A stretch of DNA of 5,577 nucleotides from Treponema sp. Its GTDB lineage: Bacteria; Spirochaetota; Spirochaetia; Treponematales; Breznakiellaceae. Below the pieces are notes generated by a model. It was not told the origin of the DNA and ran no database searches. It worked only from the letters and a program-made list of their open reading frames with translations. Within the stretch, counting starts at the first letter, position 1. Each line of letters opens with the position of its first letter. Position numbers and translations under genes: made by a program. Location: the NCBI GenBank assembly GCA_031254385.1, contig JAIRUO010000249.1, forward strand, positions 1-5,577. The letters are read 5' to 3'. Positions 1 to 4,980 of this stretch are shown here, piece after piece.

Positions 1-537
1 CTTGAATCAACGGTTCTGGATATTACCGTTGAACCATGCAGGCTGCTAAGGCCGGGCAGTACAAGCCGCGAACAAATTGAAGCGAGTATAGGGCCTATAG
101 TATTCGAAAATACCCCAGAAACCCCTGCCCAGACTATTCCCCTGTCTCCAGAGCAAACCCCCACCGTTCCGCTGTCTCCAGGCCAACTTAAAAACCATTA
201 CGCGCCACGAACCCCGCTTGCGCTTCATAAGAGAGGCGAACTAACCTCTCTGCCCCTGCTGCCAAACGAAGGCCGACTATATTTTTCTGTTATGCGCAGC
301 GAGGCAACCAAAGAATACACCATTACGGATAACGCTTCTGAACGGGTAAAAATATTATCCGCGCAAGGCAATCCCATTGAAGCCGCAGCCAATTTTTTTG
401 ACATGCTGCATGAACTTGACAAGCTGGGCCTAGCCCTTATCCGTGCCGAAGAAGCGCCTCCCGTTGGCCTGGGCGAAGCCATCAATGACCGCCTCCGTAG
501 GGCAACAGGAAGTCCATATACCCCAACCAAGCATTAA
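1..537 (+). CDS. sua5: Sua5/YrdC/YwlC-family L-threonylcarbamoyladenylate synthase, C-terminal part (5' end outside window)
   Basis: Frame 1 is open from the first base to the TAA at 535-537, giving 178 residues; the ATG at 292 is internal. The enzyme makes threonylcarbamoyl-AMP from threonine, bicarbonate and ATP, the first step of t6A37 formation on ANN-decoding tRNAs in the cytoplasm. Visible residues 1-33 are the end of the YrdC domain: ESTVLDIT resembles the family's (E)STVVD nucleotide-site segment and LLRPGSTSREQIE its usual ILRPG-xx-(S/T)xEEL ending. A proline-rich linker (about 34-60) follows, then SPGQLKNHYAPRTPL, which matches the SPGM-xYxHYAP linker of long Sua5 proteins. The Sua5 C-terminal domain follows, with AAANFFDMLHELDKLGL and GLGEAINDRLRRA near its end. 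This domain separates Sua5 from the short TsaC form. The linker is longer than usual, carries a tandem repeat, and lacks the usual Met after SPG. The family call is strong; the N-terminal catalytic half is not seen. Confidence 0.9.
   Translation, partial: LESTVLDITVEPCRLLRPGSTSREQIEASIGPIVFENTPETPAQTIPLSPEQTPTVPLSPGQLKNHYAPRTPLALHKRGELTSLPLLPNEGRLYFSVMRSEATKEYTITDNASERVKILSAQGNPIEAAANFFDMLHELDKLGLALIRAEEAPPVGLGEAINDRLRRATGSPYTPTKH
137..181 (+). repeat. Direct repeat encoding duplicated PLSP motif in the Sua5 linker
   Basis: Positions 137-151 and 167-181 are the same 15-mer with one mismatch (C141 versus G171), exactly 30 bp apart, so 10 codons in frame. Each copy encodes PLSP followed by (E/G)Q, within the proline- and threonine-rich linker between the YrdC and Sua5 domains. 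The pattern suggests linker growth by a short in-frame duplication (inference). Confidence 0.6.
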
Positions 538-544
538 TTAACTC

Positions 545-573
545 TTAATATTGCACTGTAATACTTTTATAAC
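545..573 (+). promoter_or_regulatory. Candidate sigma-70-type promoter upstream of the intergenic palindrome
   Basis: TTAATA at 545-550 matches the -35 consensus at four of six positions. TATAAC at 568-573 matches the -10 consensus at five of six. The spacer is 17 bp, the optimum. A start about 7 nt downstream would fall near 580, the base of the outer stem of the large inverted repeat. The region is AT-rich, so a chance match is possible. It could serve a structured RNA or supply DUF456 by read-through. Confidence 0.35.
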
Positions 574-574
574 C

Positions 575-758
575 AAAAAATAGCAGACTCTATTGCTACA
601 GGGGGAAGGGAAAGCCCTGCCGGGGGCTTTCGGCGTGATTAGACGTAGGCCATGCCAGAGCATGCGTAAGAAAAGGCCACGTCGTACCTTCGGTACGTTG
701 GCTGAGCCCTCGGCAGGGCTTTCCCTTCCCCCTGCACGGACAGAGCCTGTTATATTTT
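575..758. repeat. Large nested inverted repeat: possible structured RNA, bidirectional terminator or small palindromic element
   Basis: Almost the whole intergenic region folds back in one register, where paired positions sum to 1333. From outside in: A575-A578 with T755-T758; an outer stem 580-591/742-753 with ten Watson-Crick pairs, one G-T and one A-C; a loosely paired zone 592-598/735-741; a perfect 24-bp stem 599-622/711-734; and a continuation to 629/704 with G-T at 623/710 and 629/704. Plus-strand RNA could therefore form 31 consecutive pairs. The 74-nt top (630-703) holds smaller hairpins, clearest at 683-688/692-697 with a TTC loop, and a CATG pair at 651-654/661-664. Flanking A and T runs would suit termination in both directions. 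No ORF of useful length or known ribozyme or riboswitch core was recognised. A dispersed palindromic repeat is an equal alternative. Confidence 0.75.
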
Positions 759-765
759 ATCTATA

Positions 766-786
766 AATACTAGTGTTCAATACTAG
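766..786. repeat. 8-bp direct repeat AATACTAG, possible operator half-sites
   Basis: AATACTAG occurs at 766-773 and 779-786, 13 bp apart, just upstream of the -10 hexamer at 795-800 and across the region where a -35 box would lie. The spacing is close to but not exactly one helical turn. A regulator site is conceivable; chance in AT-rich DNA is also possible. Confidence 0.3.
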
Positions 787-800
787 AATCACGATATAAT
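774..800 (+). promoter_or_regulatory. Candidate promoter of the DUF456 gene with a perfect -10 box next to the start codon
   Basis: TATAAT at 795-800 is a perfect -10 hexamer. The -35 side is weak: TGTTCA at 774-779 matches three of six with a short 15-bp spacer, and nothing better lies at 16-18 bp. There is no TGn extended -10. The predicted start is near 806-808, at the ATG itself, so the mRNA would have little or no leader. Confidence 0.45.
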
Positions 801-807
801 AACCATC

Positions 808-1362
808 ATGGAGATATTTCTAGTCGTACTGGCTTTCCTGTTTCTTTTAGCAGGACTTTTAGGTTCAGTTATACCGGCAATACCAGGCCCTCCCCTAAGC
901 TATGTAGGGCTACTGATGCTGCAATGGAGCGGACGTGGAGGCTTTAGTTCAGTATTTCTTTGGGTGTGGGCGGCAATAACTGTAGCGGTGATGGTAATAG
1001 ATAATTTTCTTCCGGCATTGCTGACAAAACGGTTCGGCGGTTCACGTATGGCCGTGACAGGCTCGGTTCTGGGGATTATAGTGGGCATGTTCTTTGCTCC
1101 GCTGGGATTAATACTGGGGCCGTTCCTGGGCGCGTTTGCGGGAGAGTTGATTCATATTCGTATCCAGAACCGCAAAATGGTCAAGAGCAATGAAGTCGGC
1201 AATAACGAGTCAGAAACCGTTGCTGCCAAAAGTTCACCTAACAATAAAGCGCTAAAGGTTGCATTTGGCGCATTCCTTGCCTTCATATTGGGCACGGGTG
1301 CAAAGCTAATCTTATGCTCTTTAATGATATATTACGCGGCTAAGGCTGTGTTTTTTTCATAG
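808..1362 (+). CDS. DUF456 family integral membrane protein
   Basis: The 184-residue protein is mostly hydrophobic, with likely membrane segments around residues 3-20, 28-40, 49-66, 83-115 and 150-175. Family hallmarks are GLLGSVIPAIPGPPL near the N-terminus, D65 in the VIDNFLPALLTKRFGGSR stretch, and the glycine-rich GIIVGMFFAPLGLILGPFLGAFAGEL segment, followed by GAFLAFILGTGAKL. The molecular function of DUF456 proteins is not established. A hydrophilic loop at about 122-148 seems longer than in typical members. The ATG at 808 fits the usual family N-terminus (MEI followed by the first membrane helix). No Shine-Dalgarno tract precedes it, while a perfect -10 box ends 7 bp upstream, so leaderless translation is likely. 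The gene converges on DUF58 and its TAG stop lies inside that gene's 3' end. The run of seven T at 1351-1357 encodes part of the C-terminus and has no stem before it. Confidence 0.88.
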   Translation: MEIFLVVLAFLFLLAGLLGSVIPAIPGPPLSYVGLLMLQWSGRGGFSSVFLWVWAAITVAVMVIDNFLPALLTKRFGGSRMAVTGSVLGIIVGMFFAPLGLILGPFLGAFAGELIHIRIQNRKMVKSNEVGNNESETVAAKSSPNNKALKVAFGAFLAFILGTGAKLILCSLMIYYAAKAVFFS

Positions 1363-2796
1363 GCGCCCTGTCCGCTTTACTTCAAGATAGCGGTTAATAA
1401 GAGCCGGGGACAAGGTTTCAGCAGAAGCCTCCAGGGTAAGGAGACCCTGATGTTCCCATTTCTGATACAGATCCCTGCGGGACTTGAGGTATGAAAAAGC
1501 GGCGGCTGTTTCTAGGGCTTCGTCAAAATTCGCAGGTCCCCTGTTCGCAAGCGTTTCCGATTCCTTCTCTTTAAGGCTCACCATTAAGAGAAGATGCCTT
1601 TTCTCGATGCGCTTCAAAATCCAGGAAAGGGATTCGCCGTCTTCTTCTCGAAAGTTACTGATAAGGATAATGAATGTACGCCGCTTTAATCGGCCAAGGG
1701 CTTCTTCAAGACAAGAAAAAGGTGAAGACGGAGCAGGAGAACTTTTAAGATCATAGAGGCCGTTCATCAGTTTGGGAAAGGCGTTCATCCCCTTTCCCGG
1801 AAAAAGCCAGCGTGTGGTTTTGCCAAAGGATGCGGCTGCAACACTGTCCCCATGTTTAAGGCTTACCCAAGAAAGAAGGAGCGCTGCTTCCAAAGCGCTG
1901 TCAAACTGGGTTCGCGAGTCAGAACTTCTCATCAGGCTAGCGGTTCGCGCCGAACCGCCCGATTCTCTTCTATGCAGCCTAAAACCCGTGTCCAGAAGAA
2001 ACAGCAGTTGCTGATCTTGTTCGTCCTGATATTCGCGTACCGTGAGCTTTAGGAAACCGTCCATCCCCCGGCGGCGGCTAACGGCCCGCCAGTCTATGTC
2101 ACGTATGGAGTCCCCTTCCTGATAATCCCTAAGGTCGCGGAATTCCAATCCCTGCCCCCTGCGGCGTATGTTTTTAACCCCGGTCTTTTCAAGGAGGCCG
2201 CGCAAATCGGCCCCTGCCTTTATCTTGTTAAAATCAGGATAGGTTTTGCCCACGCTTGCGCATTTATGACGAACCTTGAGTTCCCAGAAACGCAACACAG
2301 AAGACAAAAGCAATTCGGTTCCTGGAAAAAGCCAAGGGCCCCTTTCCTGGGGAACAAGGTCGTATTCAAAACCGATACCGCCTGGCGTTTTTAGAATAAG
2401 CCTACGATCCAAAACCGCCGGAAATGCGTTACACGCCATAGCAGGAGGATATAGGTCAAATACGCGGATTTTTGAAGGAAGAAACGGATGGCTAGTTATT
2501 TGTTTTTTTCTTTTTTCTTCGCGCTTATCCTGTGCGGATTTCTTGGGTTGCTTTTCCCTGCTGATAATAAGCCTTACCCTGATTTGCCTTCCCTGCGCCA
2601 AGGTACTTGCAATCTCACGCCTTACTTCAAACCTGTCACATAACAGCAACAGATACAGAAAATCGGCTCCTATAAAGGGAATAAGCGCAAGTCCTGCATA
2701 AATCCAGAAGATCAGGAGGAAAGGATAAAAATACGCTGCCGCCGCAAACAAGAGCCAGAGCAGGGCTGCGATAAACAGGCTAGGCCCAGGTTTCAT
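1357..2796 (-). CDS. DUF58 domain-containing protein with vWA-like domain, MoxR partner
   Basis: The 479-residue protein has two N-terminal membrane segments (about 7-24 and 26-51), a beta-rich region (about 55-185), the DUF58 signature at 211-242 (GLEFRDLRDYQEGDSIRDIDW is its core, with downstream Arg residues) and a vWA-like C-terminal part. DUF58 proteins pair with MoxR AAA+ ATPases and are thought to help fold, assemble or activate partner proteins; the substrate here is unknown. The MIDAS motif is eroded: DTGFR (269-273) replaces DxSxS and ISNF (379-382) has Asn where vWA domains usually have Asp, so metal binding is doubtful. Two insertions stand out: a Lys/Glu-rich stretch at about 80-99 and an 11-codon repeat-flanked segment at 284-294. 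It is the last gene of the visible operon, 5 bp after moxR-like, and its TGA overlaps the convergent DUF456 stop. No terminator was seen downstream. Confidence 0.9.
   Translation of the reverse strand: MKPGPSLFIAALLWLLFAAAAYFYPFLLIFWIYAGLALIPFIGADFLYLLLLCDRFEVRREIASTLAQGRQIRVRLIISREKQPKKSAQDKREEKRKKQITSHPFLPSKIRVFDLYPPAMACNAFPAVLDRRLILKTPGGIGFEYDLVPQERGPWLFPGTELLLSSVLRFWELKVRHKCASVGKTYPDFNKIKAGADLRGLLEKTGVKNIRRRGQGLEFRDLRDYQEGDSIRDIDWRAVSRRRGMDGFLKLTVREYQDEQDQQLLFLLDTGFRLHRRESGGSARTASLMRSSDSRTQFDSALEAALLLSWVSLKHGDSVAAASFGKTTRWLFPGKGMNAFPKLMNGLYDLKSSPAPSSPFSCLEEALGRLKRRTFIILISNFREEDGESLSWILKRIEKRHLLLMVSLKEKESETLANRGPANFDEALETAAAFSYLKSRRDLYQKWEHQGLLTLEASAETLSPALINRYLEVKRTGRL
1909..1958. repeat. 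Repeat-flanked 33-bp in-frame insertion with adjoining perfect hairpin inside the DUF58 gene
   Basis: GGTTCGCG occurs at 1909-1916 and 1942-1949, exactly 33 bp (11 codons) apart. In the protein this repeats Arg-Thr at residues 284-285 and 295-296. The second copy overlaps a perfect 8-bp inverted repeat, 1940-1947 with 1951-1958, around a 3-nt CGC spacer. Removing one period would bring HRRESGGS directly next to RTQFDSALEAALLLSW, closer to ordinary DUF58 spacing after the degenerate MIDAS. Tandem slippage or the scar of a small mobile element would both explain it. Confidence 0.55.
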
Positions 2797-2816
2797 TTTT
2801 ATTATGAGTCCCCCCT
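2797..2816 (-). promoter_or_regulatory. Ribosome-binding site of the DUF58 gene, G-rich and distant
   Basis: Reading the minus strand, AGGGGGG (2816-2810) precedes the ATG at 2796 by 13 nt, longer than ideal, and lies inside the 3' end of the MoxR-like gene. The run of C just before it (complement of 2817-2821) can pair with the G run, which may damp initiation unless ribosomes finishing the upstream gene open it. The Met at 2796 is kept because a hydrophobic segment begins immediately after it. Confidence 0.45.
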
Positions 2817-3782
2817 GGGGGCTTCGATTTTAGCTGTCAGCATATCAATTGCTTTTGCTTCATCCAGGCCCTCAAGCTCGCTTTCTGCCGATACGGTAAT
2901 GCGATGGCGCAGACAGGGAGCTGCCAGGGCCTTAATGTCGTCCGGAATTATAAAGTCCCTGCCATGAAGCAATGCCCTCCCCCGTGCGGCCCGTATTAGC
3001 GCCAAGCTGCCGCGCGGCCCCGAACCCGTTTCCAGTGCTGAATTTTTTCTGGTAGACGTAACAATGCGCACCGCATAATCTATAACCGCTTTGTCGATTC
3101 GAATTGATGATGCAAGGTAGCGCATTAGTAAGAAGGATTCTGGAGACATAACCTGTTCCACTCCGGCCAGAGACAGTTCTGCGCCGCTGTTTTCAGATAA
3201 CACCTTTTCGACCATGGTGCTTTCATCTTCCTGCGGGGGATAGTCAATTAGGAGCTTTAAAAGGAACCTATCTTTCTGTGCGTCGGGCAGGGGGTAAGTG
3301 CCTTCGTGCTCATAAGGATTTGCCGTTGCCAGAACCATAAAGGGTTGTGGCAGGGGATGGGCAATACCGTCAAGGCTCACCTGGAATTCCTGCATTGCTT
3401 CAAACAGTGCGGCCTGGGTTTTTGCAGGGGATCGGTTAATCTCATCGGCAATCAGGAAATTGGTAAAAACAGGCCCTTTCCTAGTGACAAATTTTCCCTC
3501 TTTGACATCCAGCATGATATTGCCCGTAATGTCGCTTGGCATTAGATCCGGGGTAAACTGAATCCGTTTGGAATCGCCGCCCAAAGTCCTGGCCAGTGCG
3601 CGGACAAGTAGGGTTTTCCCCAAGCCGGGAACGCCTTCTATTAGGAGATGGCCGCTTGCTAAAAGGGCGATCAGGGTATGATTTACCAACTCCGATTGGC
3701 CTACAAAGACCTTGGCAATTTCAGTCCGGATCCGTTCCAGATCCTTAGCTGCCGATTCTATACTGTAATTGTTATCTGTCAT
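2802..3782 (-). CDS. MoxR-family AAA+ ATPase
   Basis: This 326-residue protein has normal length for the family and a complete ATPase core: Walker A GVPGLGKT (50-57), Walker B FLIADE (109-114), sensor 1 ATANP (152-156), an arginine-finger segment LPDAQKDRF (165-173) and sensor-2 region GPRGSLALIRAARG (255-268). No key residue is missing. MoxR proteins are cytoplasmic AAA+ ATPases that act with vWA or DUF58 partners as chaperone-like machines for maturing or remodelling protein complexes; the client here is unknown. It should form the soluble motor for the three membrane-associated neighbours. The ATG at 3780-3782 overlaps the TGA of the DUF4350 gene (ATGA), with GGAG at 3791-3788 spaced 5 nt upstream, so translation is probably coupled. 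The DUF58 gene follows after 5 bp. The exact MoxR subfamily was not determined. Confidence 0.95.
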   Translation of the reverse strand: MTDNNYSIESAAKDLERIRTEIAKVFVGQSELVNHTLIALLASGHLLIEGVPGLGKTLLVRALARTLGGDSKRIQFTPDLMPSDITGNIMLDVKEGKFVTRKGPVFTNFLIADEINRSPAKTQAALFEAMQEFQVSLDGIAHPLPQPFMVLATANPYEHEGTYPLPDAQKDRFLLKLLIDYPPQEDESTMVEKVLSENSGAELSLAGVEQVMSPESFLLMRYLASSIRIDKAVIDYAVRIVTSTRKNSALETGSGPRGSLALIRAARGRALLHGRDFIIPDDIKALAAPCLRHRITVSAESELEGLDEAKAIDMLTAKIEAPRGDS

Positions 3783-4948
3783 ATACGCTCCAATATGGTT
3801 CTTAATGTTTTTATAGACTCAATAAAATCCTTGTTTTTTTGTCGACCCGGAAAGACTGCCTTTTCAACCGCTGGAATTCCTTCGCTGCCATTCTTCAGTA
3901 GATTTGCAGAACGGACTATTATTTCTTCATCGCTTAAATCCTCATGCTTCATGAATTTCCGCCTGATCTCTCGAAAGTAAGTATTCCGGTACTGATCCAG
4001 TACGCCAAAACGTTTAAGGAAGCGGCCTTCCGCAAGAAAGCGTTCCGCAAGGAATTTTCCGGGTTTTTCTTCGTTCCCCCTGATAACGCCAAAAAGCGGA
4101 AGGACTGACCAGAAACCAATGGCAATCAGGATAAGCCCCGCAATAATTATAATGCCAAAATTTCCCAGCATAAACACCCTGCCCAAGAGGTTATCAACAC
4201 GGGCTACTCCACGTATAAAAAGAATTGCTGGCTCAGTTCCTTTCGTAATATCAGCGTTATGCGCCAATAGATACCAAGAAAGCCGGGTATTAGGTTGGGA
4301 GTCAGGTTCTGAGCGAAGATTATTGGTCGTCATAAACCGAGGGGTGCCCATAACCGTTACGGTGCCATTGCCTCTGACAAACTGCATGAGCCGTACATAA
4401 CCGTATACATCCTTAAGCATTAATATATTTACTTCGAGGCTTGCATCTTCCGATTCCGGTTCAGGTTCCTTTAGAATAATATTTCGCCCATAAGTAGGAA
4501 AATTAAAATCATACAGGTATAAGTCGCTTAATTCATCAAGTTCTTCGCCAAATGCTATGCCCAGTTCATCCAAATATGCTTGCAGAGTTTCATTAAGATA
4601 CCGGCCCCTGTAAGAATCCACACAGAGAATAAGGCGGCCCCCCTGTTCGACCCAGGAATCAAGATAATCGATAGCTCCTTTATTCCAGGTAAAAAGTCGC
4701 TCCTGAATCAGAATGACTTCTGCGGTTGCGTCTTTTAATAAGTCAAGGTTTCCCCGGTTTTCTACTCTGACTGCATGGCCTTCAGAAGCCAACCAACGAT
4801 CCAGGGCAAGATATTCATTTAACTGGGCTTCTCTGGAAGGCGGAACATATTTATCGTAGTCTTCAATTTCATATATATTAAAAAAAATAAATACGGCTGC
4901 GCCTATTACGGCAAGGCCGATGATAAAGCCCAACAATTTTTTATGCAC
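3779..4948 (-). CDS. DUF4350 domain-containing membrane protein
   Basis: The 389-residue protein has an N-terminal membrane segment (about 5-24), a large probably extracytoplasmic domain (25-258), a second membrane segment (about 261-283) and a basic, probably cytoplasmic tail. The first domain resembles DUF4350: EYLALDRWLASEGHAV, then AEVILIQ and LDSWVEQGGRLILCVD, the layout of a Rossmann-like, glutamine-amidotransferase-type fold without an evident catalytic Cys-His pair. The tail segment FLAERFLAEGRFLKRFG is typical of this family in MoxR operons. Function is unknown; a scaffold or sensor for the MoxR/DUF58 machine is inference. The start is GTG at 4948-4946: no ATG lies nearby, G5 at 4959-4955 can act as Shine-Dalgarno with 6-nt spacing, and the next candidates (TTG, codons 5 and 6) would shorten the basic lead before the membrane helix. 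It lies 32 bp after the DUF4129-like gene and overlaps the MoxR-like start by 4 bp. Confidence 0.82.
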   Translation of the reverse strand: MHKKLLGFIIGLAVIGAAVFIFFNIYEIEDYDKYVPPSREAQLNEYLALDRWLASEGHAVRVENRGNLDLLKDATAEVILIQERLFTWNKGAIDYLDSWVEQGGRLILCVDSYRGRYLNETLQAYLDELGIAFGEELDELSDLYLYDFNFPTYGRNIILKEPEPESEDASLEVNILMLKDVYGYVRLMQFVRGNGTVTVMGTPRFMTTNNLRSEPDSQPNTRLSWYLLAHNADITKGTEPAILFIRGVARVDNLLGRVFMLGNFGIIIIAGLILIAIGFWSVLPLFGVIRGNEEKPGKFLAERFLAEGRFLKRFGVLDQYRNTYFREIRRKFMKHEDLSDEEIIVRSANLLKNGSEGIPAVEKAVFPGRQKNKDFIESIKTLRTILERI

Positions 4949-4949
4949 C

Positions 4950-4970
4950 TTGGACCCCCAAAAGATCCAA
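4950..4970 (-). promoter_or_regulatory. Hairpin that can mask the DUF4350 ribosome-binding site
   Basis: In minus-strand RNA, 4970-4964 can pair with 4956-4950: six Watson-Crick pairs plus one G-U (4955/4965), with a 7-nt loop. The G-rich Shine-Dalgarno of the GTG-start DUF4350 gene (4959-4955) lies partly in the loop and partly in the stem. The helix ends 1 nt before the start codon. It may lower translation of DUF4350 relative to its neighbours (inference). The A run before it (complement of 4976-4981) rules out a simple terminator. Confidence 0.4.
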
Positions 4971-4980
4971 ACCGTTTTTT

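Noticed and set aside
46..530. Minus- and plus-strand short ORFs over the Sua5 gene
   Set aside because: Composition and lack of motifs mark them as shadows of the Sua5 frame.
292..537. ATG at 292 as the start of a separate 81-residue gene
   Set aside because: The same frame is open back to base 1 and the upstream residues carry Sua5/YrdC motifs, so 292 is an internal methionine.
580..753. 6S RNA, hammerhead or other named structured RNA
   Set aside because: Length resembles 6S RNA, but the 31-bp GC-rich core stem and branched top do not match its large central bubble. No CUGAUGA/GAAA hammerhead core is present. No named class could be supported.
580..753. Insertion sequence or MITE with target-site duplication
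   Set aside because: Terminal inverted repeats exist, but no convincing flanking duplication was seen and there is no transposase. It remains an alternative only.
1340..1357. Intrinsic terminator at the T7 run ending the DUF456 gene
   Set aside because: The preceding GGCTAAGGCT is a direct, not inverted, repeat, so no stem forms before the T run.
1484..2052. Plus-strand ORFs opposite the DUF58 gene
   Set aside because: They are antisense shadows with no recognisable domains, while the minus-strand frame carries clear DUF58 motifs throughout.
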